A stretch of 64,000 nt of DNA from Bacillota bacterium (GTDB lineage: Bacteria > Bacillota > Sulfobacillia > Sulfobacillales > Sulfobacillaceae). This document shows positions 56,386 through 64,000 of this stretch, piece after piece (within the stretch, counting starts at the first letter, position 1; the number at the start of each line of letters is the position of its first letter). The notes below the pieces were generated by a model. It was given only the letters and a program-made list of their open reading frames with translations, ran no database searches and was not told the origin of the DNA. The stretch covers positions 1 to 64,000 of the forward strand of contig JAJZZA010000004.1 in NCBI GenBank assembly GCA_021797825.1, written 5' to 3'. Made by a program: the position numbers and the translations under genes.

Positions 56386-57570
56386 TTAGGTGGACGCGCG
56401 GCGGGTCTCCCGGCCAGCCGAGACGGGTGCCTCAGGCCCGTTTAGGTGCCGGGCAATCCATCGGCGGCCCCAAGCCAACCCGGGCTGTTCCACCCAGCGG
56501 TACCCGACCTCGCTCAACAATAGACTAAGAGGCAGGGTGATGCCCGCCCGCACCAGAAACCCCGTCACGGTGGACGGCGAGGCTGCCGGCACATACCTCA
56601 TCACCACGGATTGCAACACCACCCAATGCACCAGGTAAAGACTATAGCTCCTCTGTCCCACATAGCGGAGGACGCGGTTTTGGGTCAAAATCCGCAGCCC
56701 AGAGGCATTGCGCACGGTCAGAGCCAGCAGCAGCATATTGGGCAACAACCAGACCAAATTCCCCATCATGGGGTTCCAGCGATAACTAGCCGCAATCCCG
56801 GCGGTCAAAATCCAGAGCACTCCCCATCCCCACCACACCGGCCGCTTGGGCAGGTCCGCACGACTGGTGAGAGCGGCAATCCAGAGACCGGCCACAAACC
56901 AAAACGCCTGCGCCGGAAATGCCCAAACGAAAAATCCGCCGGCCCAGCGGGGCCAGGACACCCCTGGCCAATGCGTCAACAGATACGGCCACATCCAAGC
57001 CAGGGCAATCGTCGCCAGCAGGCCCCAAGCGGCCCGGGCGGAAGACTGCAAAAACCCTACCAGCCAAGGAAACAGCAGATAAAACGTGGCTTCCGCCCCT
57101 ATCGACCACTCAACCCCAATCCACGAATTCTGAAAAGCCGGCAGCCATCCGAAAACAAAGGTCACGTGGGCCAAGAAACTGGGCCAGGTATGGGGATTCG
57201 CGCGCATCGCGGCGGGGGCAACATTGGACTTGCCCCGCGTAAAAATCCCGGTCACCACCAGCATGAGATAGTACATGGGAGCGATGCGCCAGAACCGGCG
57301 AGCCCAAAACGACCGGACCGGACGCCGGTCGCGGCCCGCCCGATACCGCCAGCTCGCAGACAACGACCACGCACTAATTAGAAAGAAGAGTCCCACGCCT
57401 TCGGCTCCTTGCCCAACCCAGCGAATCCACCAGGGTCCGGCAAACGGACGAACAATCAACACGTGAAAGAAAACCACGCTGAGAATGGCCACTCCGCGCA
57501 GAACATCAATGCCAGCCAGCCTCGGCGGGGCAGGCGACGTCCGCCGGATGTCGCCAGACGGGCGATGCAA
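56386..57570 (-). CDS. Acyltransferase-3 family membrane protein (OafA-like)
   Basis: Integral membrane O-acyltransferase with about ten spans. GIDVLRGVAILSVVFFHV carries the conserved His and RGVAI start; RFWRIAPMYYL and SYSLYLVHW are family blocks. Members acetylate surface polysaccharide, peptidoglycan or other envelope sugars; the substrate is not deducible. The start is a TTG at 57570 six bases after AAGGAGGG. 394 residues. Alone between transposon relics and a gene-poor stretch. Confidence 0.82.
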   Translation of the reverse strand: MHRPSGDIRRTSPAPPRLAGIDVLRGVAILSVVFFHVLIVRPFAGPWWIRWVGQGAEGVGLFFLISAWSLSASWRYRAGRDRRPVRSFWARRFWRIAPMYYLMLVVTGIFTRGKSNVAPAAMRANPHTWPSFLAHVTFVFGWLPAFQNSWIGVEWSIGAEATFYLLFPWLVGFLQSSARAAWGLLATIALAWMWPYLLTHWPGVSWPRWAGGFFVWAFPAQAFWFVAGLWIAALTSRADLPKRPVWWGWGVLWILTAGIAASYRWNPMMGNLVWLLPNMLLLALTVRNASGLRILTQNRVLRYVGQRSYSLYLVHWVVLQSVVMRYVPAASPSTVTGFLVRAGITLPLSLLLSEVGYRWVEQPGLAWGRRWIARHLNGPEAPVSAGRETRRAST

Positions 57571-57658
57571 AGCTATCCCTCCTTAGAGTGAACCGCGACA
57601 ACACGGATAATTCCGGGCAGCAACTTTCGTGCCTGGCTCGGGGGTTAATTAAGGCCCG

Positions 57659-57757
57659 TTACTTGGGCAAAACGCAGGTGGAAGACAAGGGCGTCGGAGG
57701 CGGGTACAGTTCCCAGGCAGTGCGGTCGATGCTGCATCGCAGGCATTTCAAAATCAT
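57659..57757 (-). CDS. Possible 32-residue small protein
   Basis: ATG at 57757 is preceded by GAAAGGAG at good spacing. The peptide starts MILKCLRCSIDRTAWELY and ends STCVLPK; it has a CxxC pair and a Pro-rich middle (PPPTP). It matches nothing I recognise. The frame stays open upstream to 57871 but without start support. It may be real or chance. Confidence 0.3.
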   Translation of the reverse strand: MILKCLRCSIDRTAWELYPPPTPLSSTCVLPK

Positions 57758-58829
57758 AGAGACTCCTTTCGTGTCAAGCAGACAACGTGGCTTTGCCGCC
57801 CATATTACGCCAGGGTTGCGGTTGGCATGAACCCTGAGCCGGCGATATTCAGGTAACTTTAAGAGACGCAAATCGGCTTAAACCATCATAGTCCCCGCGC
57901 ATCTGCCTGCCGGCCCGCCCCGGCCAGCCAAATGGGCCCTCAACTGCGCCGCTGCCAAACCTTACTGCGGCGGCCCCGCAGGCGCCCTGGGAACCAGTAT
58001 GGCTTGGTTCCGCGGTGCGCATTTTCCATGATGGGCAAAGACTTTGGCCTAAAGTTTGCAAGTTCATGACAAAACGCTCACAATAGCGGATTCCCTTCGG
58101 CACGGCGCATGGGGCCGGACCAGATTTTGGGCCGTAAACCCGCCGGCGAGGACGCTCCACCCTCTTTGCCGCCAGCGCTCAGTTGGCGGATGTCATCCCG
58201 GTCGGTCCCCGGATCCTGCCGACTGCCAATCGGAGGGGATGGCGGCGCATGAGCCCCCTGCCGAGGTTGTCAGGCCGGGGAGTCACGTCCCTTCCGGCTT
58301 TTGGGGCCTGGCTCCCGTCTTGCCGCGGAAGCGGCCATCCGCGAAACGGCCGGCGGTTGCCCGGCCCCGACTAGGGATATCCGGGCTTGGTGATGAATCC
58401 GGAGCTCGCTGTCGGGGACAAATGACGGGACTCGTGTTGATCGAATCCGCTCCTCGGCATCGACCAATAGGTCGATCGGGAGCCAGTCGGTTCCCGCCAC
58501 GCCCCCGTTACGTAGCGACCAAGAGTAGCCTCCGAGAACCCATCGTTGCGTGATTGACATGTGTTAACACCCGCTTGAACCCGAACGTCGGGCCGATGTA
58601 GTGAACGCACTGAGATTACGGAGTTGCCGGTACCTTGCCGGTCTGCGGATTGCTCATCAATGGGCGCGGATCGCCCCATCCCTAATTTCTGCGAGAACTT
58701 GCCCCGAATGCACCCTCCGCACTCCGAATATTGTGTGGATGTGAGGGAGCGGCTGTGCCTATACGGTATCAGTGGTTGCTCAACTCTTTGGACAAGGATG
58801 GACTGATCCATCACAAACTACCGCACCCG
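57758..58829. other. Intergenic, no supportable gene
   Basis: 1.1 kb between the small frame and the selD terminator. Overlapping frames on both strands (for example 58371-58814 minus, 147 codons) lack domains and ribosome sites. I looked for a tRNA-Sec or other sel gene here and saw none. Confidence 0.5.
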
Positions 58830-58863
58830 AAAAAAACCCGGCGGACAGAATCTTGTCCGCCGG
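58830..58863 (-). terminator. Terminator after selD
   Basis: Ten-bp stem CCGGCGGACA/TGTCCGCCGG around a six-base loop, followed on the minus strand by a run of T (58836-58831), about 100 bases after the selD stop. Confidence 0.9.
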
Positions 58864-58966
58864 AGAGCCATCCCGCCGCAAAGCCAAACGGCCGGCCCGC
58901 TTGCCGCCCCGAGATGGTCTGGACGCCGGCACGCGGCCGCCGCCTAGCGAGGATCCTGTTGCCCGC

Positions 58967-60007
58967 TTAGCTAACCCTCACCTGGGCCGCGCCCGCCTGC
59001 GCTTCTCCTATCGCATACAGCGCAAGGCCACGCTGGCGGAATGCCTGGGCCAGGGATTCACCCTTAGCGGGATCCATCGCAAACAACAGGCCTCCAGAGG
59101 TGACCGCATCGGCCAGCAGGCCCAGCAAGGCGCGATCGGCGAGGTTTTCGGCCAAGTGGGGCAGAACGTATTGCAGGTTGTCACGGCTCCCCGCCGGAAA
59201 CCGGTCCTGAACCGCCTGGCGATACGACCCGGGCAATAATGGAACACTTCGGCTGTCAATCACGAGACGCACCCCGGACCCTCGCGCCATCTCCCAGGCA
59301 TGGCCCAACAGGCCAAATCCGGTCACATCGGTACATGCGCTCGGATCGTCCACCGCCCGAATCGCTTCCGCGGCCAACCGGTTTGGCTCTTCCATCATGG
59401 CCGTGGCGGCTGAAATTTCCGACGGTCTGGCCACATCGTCTTTCGTCGCCTTAATAATCACCCCGGTTCCCACTGGTTTGGTGAGGAAGAGCTGATCGCC
59501 CGGCTTAACCGTATTGTTTCGCCAGATATGTTGGGGATGCACCAGCCCCGTGACGGCGTATCCCATTTTGGGCTCCGGATCGTCGACTGAATGTCCTCCC
59601 AACAAGGCGACCCCGGCTGCGGCCAGGACCGATGACCCTCCGCGCAGCATCGCGGCAACCATCTCCGGCGGAATTTTCCCGGACGGCAGCCCCAGCAAGT
59701 TCAAGGCCGTGATTGGCCAACCCCCCATCGCGTAGACGTCCGACAATGAATTCACCGCGGCGATGCGTCCGAACAATTCCGGATCGTCCACCACCGGCGT
59801 AAAGAAGTCGATGGTCTGCACGAGAGCCTGCTCGTCGCTCATCCAAAACACGCCGGCGTCGTCGTGCGTCTCATTGCCCACCATCACCCGCCAGTCAGTG
59901 GTCGCGGGTCTCGGTAAACTGAAAAGAATGTGGTCCAGTTCCTCTGGCCCCAGTTTACAGGCTCACCCCGACTTCGACGTCATGTGGGTCAAACGCAACG
60001 TGGTCAT
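58967..60007 (-). CDS. selD: Selenophosphate synthetase with in-frame TGA as selenocysteine
   Basis: Makes selenophosphate from selenide and ATP for Sec-tRNA and selenouridine synthesis. Ordinary reading starts at about 59887 and lacks the catalytic N-terminus. From ATG 60007, five bases after AAGGAGGT, the frame reads MTTLRLTHMTSKSG, TGA (59965-59963), then ACKLGPEELDHIL and on without a break into VGNETHDDAGVF. Aligned from memory with E. coli SelD (LTQYSHGAGCGCKI), the TGA falls on catalytic Cys17 and K18 on Lys20. The whole is 346 residues, the family length. DDAGVF, FFTPVVDDP, GGHSVDDPEP and DVTGFGLLGH are intact. A SECIS-like hairpin follows the TGA. Confidence 0.93.
59914..59965 (-). 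promoter_or_regulatory. bSECIS element of selD (predicted)
   Basis: Downstream of the TGA, CCAG and CTGG (59947-59944 with 59938-59935) form a mini-stem with an AGGAA loop that begins 19 bases after the TGA, and GG/CC can extend it past a bulged A. An outer 8-bp stem, GTAAACTG with CAGTTTAC (59958-59951, 59921-59914), is also possible. Known bacterial SECIS hairpins sit at this distance and expose G residues in the loop for SelB. Confidence 0.7.
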
Positions 60008-60044
60008 CCCGCACCTCCTTGATTACCGTCCGATCTTCCCCCAT

Positions 60045-60073
60045 ACAATACGAAACGAGTATAATATCCGCAA
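60045..60073 (-). promoter_or_regulatory. selD promoter candidate
   Basis: Minus-strand TTGCGG (60073-60068) and TATTGT (60050-60045) are 17 bases apart, about 40 bases before the selD ATG in the selD/lysR divergent gap. A plus-strand TATAAT at 60060-60065 overlaps it and could serve lysR, but has no good upstream box. Confidence 0.4.
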
Positions 60074-60103
60074 GACCCATTCGCATTGTGCATGGAGGTT
60101 GGC

Positions 60104-60991
60104 ATGGAACTGCTGGACCTAAAATTGTTTCGCGAAATTGCCCGGCATGGCAGCGTAACCTTGGCCGCCCATTCCCTGGCCTTGAGCCAGCCCACCGCCA
60201 GCCGCCGGCTGCAACGCTTGGAACGAGAGCTGCATACCGAGTTGGTGCAGCGTTCGGCGGTGCCGCTGGAGGTCACCTCCGCCGGCGGTTTCGTCCTCGA
60301 TTTTGCGGACGTGGTGTTGCGTCAGTATGAGGCACTGCAGCAACGGCTTGGCCAGGTGGAAATGGTGGCGGGCACCCTGCTCCTGGCCACCAGCACCACC
60401 CCCGCCGCCCGCCTGGTCACCGACTGGGTGGCCGACTTCGTGTCGGCCCAGCCGCGGGTCCGGGTCACCGTCAGCGAAATGGCCTCGCACGCGGTTGAGC
60501 GCGCGGTCGCCCAGGGCGAGGCGAGCATAGGTTTTATGGGCATTGCCCCCCACCTGCGCGGCATCACTGCGGTGGTGGTCGCCCATGACGAGATTGTCCT
60601 GTTGGTACCGACCCACGGAGAATTCCGGAGCCTTCCGGACGTGCTGGAGCCGGGAGATCTGGCCGATCTGGCGTTCGTCGACCGCGAATCGGGGTCCGGC
60701 ACGGCCGATACGGTCGCGCAAACGCTGCGCGCCCACGGTTTTTCGGCCGACTTTCGCACCGTGATGCGGGTCAGCACCGGGATTGCCCTGCTGCACGCGG
60801 TCGAGGCGGGTATTGGGGCGGGGTTCGTATCGCGTCAGTTTGCCTCGAGTCGCCCCTTGCGCGGAGCGCGCATCGCCCCGATTGCCAATCTGCCGATCGG
60901 ACGCCAGCTCTTCATGGTGTACCGCGAGCACGAAGCCGACCAAGCCCCGGTGCTAAAAGCCTTCCTGCGCTTCGCGCGCATGCGCCTTTAG
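60104..60991 (+). CDS. LysR-family transcriptional regulator
   Basis: N-terminal winged helix (LDLKLFREIARHGSVTLAAH, with SQPTASRRLQRLERELH as recognition helix) and a substrate-binding domain from about residue 90. 295 residues from the ATG at 60104, with GGAGG upstream. It is divergent from selD across a 96-base gap. LysR regulators usually act on the adjacent divergent gene, so control of selD is a reasonable guess; the ligand is unknown. Confidence 0.88.
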   Translation: MELLDLKLFREIARHGSVTLAAHSLALSQPTASRRLQRLERELHTELVQRSAVPLEVTSAGGFVLDFADVVLRQYEALQQRLGQVEMVAGTLLLATSTTPAARLVTDWVADFVSAQPRVRVTVSEMASHAVERAVAQGEASIGFMGIAPHLRGITAVVVAHDEIVLLVPTHGEFRSLPDVLEPGDLADLAFVDRESGSGTADTVAQTLRAHGFSADFRTVMRVSTGIALLHAVEAGIGAGFVSRQFASSRPLRGARIAPIANLPIGRQLFMVYREHEADQAPVLKAFLRFARMRL

Positions 60992-62187
60992 CCGTAGCGC
61001 CTTTGGGTCCGACCCGTCTCCGAACCTGCCACCAACCCCAAAGCCACCCCCTGCATGGCCAATGTGGTCAGCATCGTCACCGCGGTCGCCGTGACCAAAC
61101 CGGGCAAGGTCGGCTCTCGCGCCAACCAGAGAACCCACCCCGTCCACCCCAACATCACGGGCCACACCCCTGCCCAGCGGTGCCTGGCAACCGCAAATGC
61201 CAGCAGAATCAGGACCGTTCCCAATCCCGTCATGCCCGCCCCGTAAAGCGGCAGCAGTCCGCTGATCGGTAAAAACGCCGATCCCAGCGCCACTCGCACC
61301 ACCGCGTCGGGCGCCGCCAAGAACAGGATGTCCGCGCCCCCGGCTAGCGCCCCATAGAGCATCAAGGTCCGCGCCAGCCACCGTCGCGAATCCCCGGGAT
61401 GATCCAGCACCGCCGTTAACAGCACCGTCGCCAGCGCGCCGGCCACAAACGGTACCGCCTGACCGATGGTGGCCAGTCCGGTATAGTGGCCGGCGGTCAA
61501 CGGGGAAAATCTCGCCTTAGCCACAATCGAATCGGTCAAGGTCAAGAGACTGCCCAGGGTCCCGGCGATCGCCGGCAACAACACCGCACGACCTTCCGGC
61601 AGGTTTGGCTGCGGTGTCAATCTCGTCGCCCAGCAGGCGCTAAAGGCCCAGAGTCCTCCCGCCAGCAAAGCCTGCAGCGTTCCCAAGACCAGCAACCGGT
61701 GCGGCACCACCGCGGCCACTCCCGCCGCGCCCACCGCCGCCAGGGATCCGCCAACGGCCAGACCCCCCACCCGCCCATACTGACGGGCCCGCTGCAGATA
61801 TCCGACGTTGGCCGCGTAATCCATAATCGGAAAGGCCGCTAACGGCCAGACCCACAACAAGCCCGATGGCACGTGCAAGGCCGATCCCAACCGTCGGTTC
61901 AAGAGCGCCGGTATCAGCCAGAGCATCCCGCCGGCGAGCCACCGCCAGCCCGCCGCACGGCGCCAGCGCACCCCGGTCCGCCCCGTGCGGGTGGCGACCA
62001 AGGTTACCACCGATGCTGGCAGCATCAGCACCACGACCATATTGTTGAGGACGCTGACATCGCCAAAGGCGACAGGCCCCAAACGGTGGGCCAAAACCAC
62101 CGCATAAAGCCAGTTGGCCACTCCGGCCGCGGCGGTTGACGCTCCCAACACGCTATTGTCTCGCCAAAACCGGCGAAGCGGCTGCAT
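60988..62187 (-). CDS. Polysaccharide/lipid flippase-like membrane protein
   Basis: About twelve hydrophobic segments over 399 residues, starting LGASTAAAGVANWLYAVVLA then RLGPVAFGDVSVL, which matches the first two spans of Wzx/MurJ-type (MOP superfamily) flippases. No substrate can be named. The ATG at 62187 has AGGTGG upstream; a GTG at 62196 is possible. Its 3' end overlaps convergent lysR by four bases. Downstream of dppA with a 9-base gap, so co-transcribed. Confidence 0.65.
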   Translation of the reverse strand: MQPLRRFWRDNSVLGASTAAAGVANWLYAVVLAHRLGPVAFGDVSVLNNMVVVLMLPASVVTLVATRTGRTGVRWRRAAGWRWLAGGMLWLIPALLNRRLGSALHVPSGLLWVWPLAAFPIMDYAANVGYLQRARQYGRVGGLAVGGSLAAVGAAGVAAVVPHRLLVLGTLQALLAGGLWAFSACWATRLTPQPNLPEGRAVLLPAIAGTLGSLLTLTDSIVAKARFSPLTAGHYTGLATIGQAVPFVAGALATVLLTAVLDHPGDSRRWLARTLMLYGALAGGADILFLAAPDAVVRVALGSAFLPISGLLPLYGAGMTGLGTVLILLAFAVARHRWAGVWPVMLGWTGWVLWLAREPTLPGLVTATAVTMLTTLAMQGVALGLVAGSETGRTQRRYG

Positions 62188-62196
62188 GCCCGCCAC

Positions 62197-63024
62197 CTAC
62201 CCGCCGGACTGGCTGGCCAAGGCCATGAGCGTGTAAAAAGCCCGAAACGCCTCGGGCATGTCGGGCTCGGTCACCACCACGGTGCGTCCGCCAGCCCGGG
62301 CGCTGCCCGGGCAATAAAGGGCGCGATCGGCCATATCGCTGGTTAGGAAGGTCACTTCCAGAGTAACGGGAGGCGGCACCACCCAAATTCGCGATCGCCT
62401 TTCCCGCACCGCGGCCAGTGCCCGGTGGACGGCCGATGCCAGCGCGCGGTCGGTGTCGGCTCGCGCCAACAGTTCGGCTGCCCGCCGCGTCACCCCGTGT
62501 TTGACGATGGCGGTTTCGACCCAGGGCAGAAGGCTTCGCGCCTCCTCCGCCACTTTATCGTCGCCCGTGACCATAGCCACCGGCACCCCGAAATGCCCGG
62601 CCAGGGCCGCATTCAACCCGGTTTCGCCCACCTCCAGCCCGTTTATGCGCAGCGCGTAGATGGATGCGGCATAGGTGTGATCGGCAATGGCGCTGGCCGT
62701 TCCCGCTCGCGCATGGTAGCCGACGAAAAACGCGGCGTCCGCGCCAGCCATTCCTTGGTTCATCGACCATGGTTTGCCGCCGCCGGAGATCAGGCGGACC
62801 CCAGCCGGCAACGCATCCCAGCGCACATTGACCATCCCATCATGGGAATCGTTGACAATGATGCGATCCACGTCGGGTGCTTGCCGCAACTGCTCAACCA
62901 CCACCGCCAAGTCGCCCATCATGTAGTCGCGGCCTTCTTCATAGCGGCTTCTGCCCGGCATCAATTGGTCGCGGTCGACAATGCCGCCAACACCTTCCAT
63001 ATCAACTGAAATCCAAATATTCAT
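62197..63024 (-). CDS. D-aminopeptidase DppA-like (M55 family)
   Basis: Zinc peptidase of the M55 family. The metal site SVDMEGVGG at the N-terminus, IVNDSHDGM, SMNQGM and VGYHARAG are the family marks, and a late LLPWVETAIVKHG stretch fits. 275 residues. Family members cut D-Ala-D-Ala or D-amino-acid peptides, so recycling of wall peptides is plausible. AAAGGCAGG upstream of the ATG. Confidence 0.88.
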   Translation of the reverse strand: MNIWISVDMEGVGGIVDRDQLMPGRSRYEEGRDYMMGDLAVVVEQLRQAPDVDRIIVNDSHDGMVNVRWDALPAGVRLISGGGKPWSMNQGMAGADAAFFVGYHARAGTASAIADHTYAASIYALRINGLEVGETGLNAALAGHFGVPVAMVTGDDKVAEEARSLLPWVETAIVKHGVTRRAAELLARADTDRALASAVHRALAAVRERRSRIWVVPPPVTLEVTFLTSDMADRALYCPGSARAGGRTVVVTEPDMPEAFRAFYTLMALASQSGG

Positions 63025-63495
63025 GCGAACCTGCCTTTCACCATGAAAGATGGATGGCGGCTTGGACAGCGCGCAAATCCCAAGGTCTGCACACGCCCCC
63101 AGGGCCCTTGGGCATCATACCGTCAATAGAGCACACCGTGCCGCAACTTCCCGTCGACGGCTTTGCTCTCAGCATCTGCGGGGAACCTTGACTCGAACCG
63201 CATCCGGACGCCGCGCCGCATATTGCGTCCCCACTCCCCAATGCCGGGGCCGGCTATAGTAGAACGCGCCGCATCAGGTCTGTAGGTATTCTAACCTCTC
63301 CATAGCCGCGCAAGACACCGGCCCGTGGATTTTTTGTCGCCACCCGCTGGGTTTGCCGAGCATAACCCGAGAGAAATCGCCGCCGGGCTGCCCGCCATTT
63401 CTGAGGGACCGCATCCCTGCCGCGCTCGCCCACCCCTCTCCCCTTTTGGGTTCCGCCACCGCCAATAAACAGCACCGGGCTCAACTGCGCGCTCC
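63025..63495. other. Intergenic, no supportable gene
   Basis: 470 bases between dppA and the edge gene. Short frames on the minus strand (about 65-76 codons) overlap each other in all phases and look like chance. No clear hairpin with a T-run seen. Confidence 0.45.
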
Positions 63496-64000
63496 TTAGC
63501 CCGACGGTCCCCCACCGTCGCCCGACCAGCGCACCACCCGCAACGGACTCCGTCCGATCAGACGGTCACCGTCCCAGATCTGAACGCCCACCATGACCCC
63601 GCCGCTGGCTGGCCAGCCTTCGGCCCAGGTCACGTGGGCCCCGGTGACCCCCTTTGTCACCTCGGCGCCAGCCGGCGCCTCGCCTTTTCCGGCAGGCGGC
63701 CACCACCAATCATAGACCGTGGCCGCCAACAGGAGATGCCCGCTGACCCGAAGACGCCAAGCCTCCTGCCAGGGTTTGGCGGTTCTTACCTCCAACCGCA
63801 TGCCGCCTGGCTGCCAATCGAGTTGCACGGCGCGCACGACGTTGTCCCGCTTTAGCCATCGCGTGACCCGATCCATGGGCGGAACCAGCCATCGTCCGCG
63901 ACCGTTCACCAGCCACAAATCCGCGTCCGGATGAAACACCTCAGACCGCCGCGCAAATGCCAGCAAGAACGGTTTGATCAGTTCCACCTGGCTGTCGTAC
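63496..64000 (-). CDS. Unrecognised protein, cut by the window edge
   Basis: The minus-strand frame runs off the right end; a GTG at 63987 is in frame, but YDSQ-type coding continues beyond, so the true start is probably outside. About 165 residues are visible: a Trp-rich sequence with PPMDRVTRWLKRDNVVRA and a beta-strand-like C-terminal half ending GRSPLRVVRW. I recognise no family. Confidence 0.5.
   Translation of the reverse strand, partial: YDSQVELIKPFLLAFARRSEVFHPDADLWLVNGRGRWLVPPMDRVTRWLKRDNVVRAVQLDWQPGGMRLEVRTAKPWQEAWRLRVSGHLLLAATVYDWWWPPAGKGEAPAGAEVTKGVTGAHVTWAEGWPASGGVMVGVQIWDGDRLIGRSPLRVVRWSGDGGGPSG

Noticed and set aside
58371-58814. A 147-codon minus-strand frame upstream of the small peptide and downstream of selD
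   Set aside because: No recognisable domain or start signal; a shorter frame in another phase covers the same stretch.
57758-58829. A tRNA-Sec or other sel gene next to selD
   Set aside because: No long tRNA with a TCA anticodon loop or SelA/SelB-like frame is visible.
58967-59887. selD read as a 306-residue protein starting at 59887
   Set aside because: It lacks the catalytic Cys/Sec-Lys segment and has no good ribosome site; the Sec reading from 60007 restores both.

Overview
The window looks like a chromosomal segment of a GC-rich, endospore-forming Firmicute. Gene order and content (pyr operon with pyrK and PyrR control, ileS with a T-box, divIVA-ylmG-sepF-ylmE-ylmD, sigG-sigE-spoIIGA, a full division/cell-wall cluster with spoVD) are those of Bacilli/Clostridia. 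The high GC and protein character make a Sulfobacillus-like lineage my best guess, which is inference from memory and not a search. MurE carries the DNPR signature of meso-diaminopimelate ligases. From about 0.76 to 45.3 kb nearly everything is on the minus strand; only a MscS channel and an EAL protein are on plus.

Layout. 1-420: relics of IS200/IS605- and IS630-type elements. 0.76-11.0 kb: pyrR-pyrB-pyrC-carA-carB-pyrK-pyrD-pyrF-pyrE, a complete UMP biosynthesis operon behind a promoter, PyrR-binding loop and attenuator. 11.0-15.3 kb: NiaR regulator, MscS channel, and a PepSY protein with a two-component system. 15.4-24.3 kb: rluD-like, lspA, ileS (Ile T-box), divIVA, ylmG, sepF, ylmE, ylmD, EAL phosphodiesterase, ylmC. 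24.3-27.4 kb: spoIIR, sigG, sigE, spoIIGA. 27.6-45.3 kb: the dcw cluster from mraZ (upstream) to ftsZ (downstream), with four 10-bp-spaced MraZ-type boxes in front of mraZ. murC, murD and ftsQ/divIB are not in it.

45.6 kb: a tRNA-Ala(CGC) with a near-perfect promoter. 47-55.5 kb: an allantoin utilisation block, an NCS1 permease on plus facing a five-gene minus-strand operon (racemase, M20 hydrolase, allantoate amidohydrolase, PucR regulator, allantoinase). It lies between the tRNA and transposon debris and looks acquired. 56.4-64 kb: TTG-started acyltransferase, selD, a divergent LysR regulator, a flippase-like membrane protein, a DppA-type aminopeptidase and a gene cut by the window edge.

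The most notable observation is selD. Ordinary ORF calling gives a protein lacking the catalytic N-terminus. Reading one in-frame TGA (59965-59963) as selenocysteine restores a 346-residue selenophosphate synthetase with a good Shine-Dalgarno site, Sec exactly at the catalytic Cys position, and a bacterial SECIS-like hairpin just downstream. The organism therefore probably makes selenoproteins, with SelD itself one of them.
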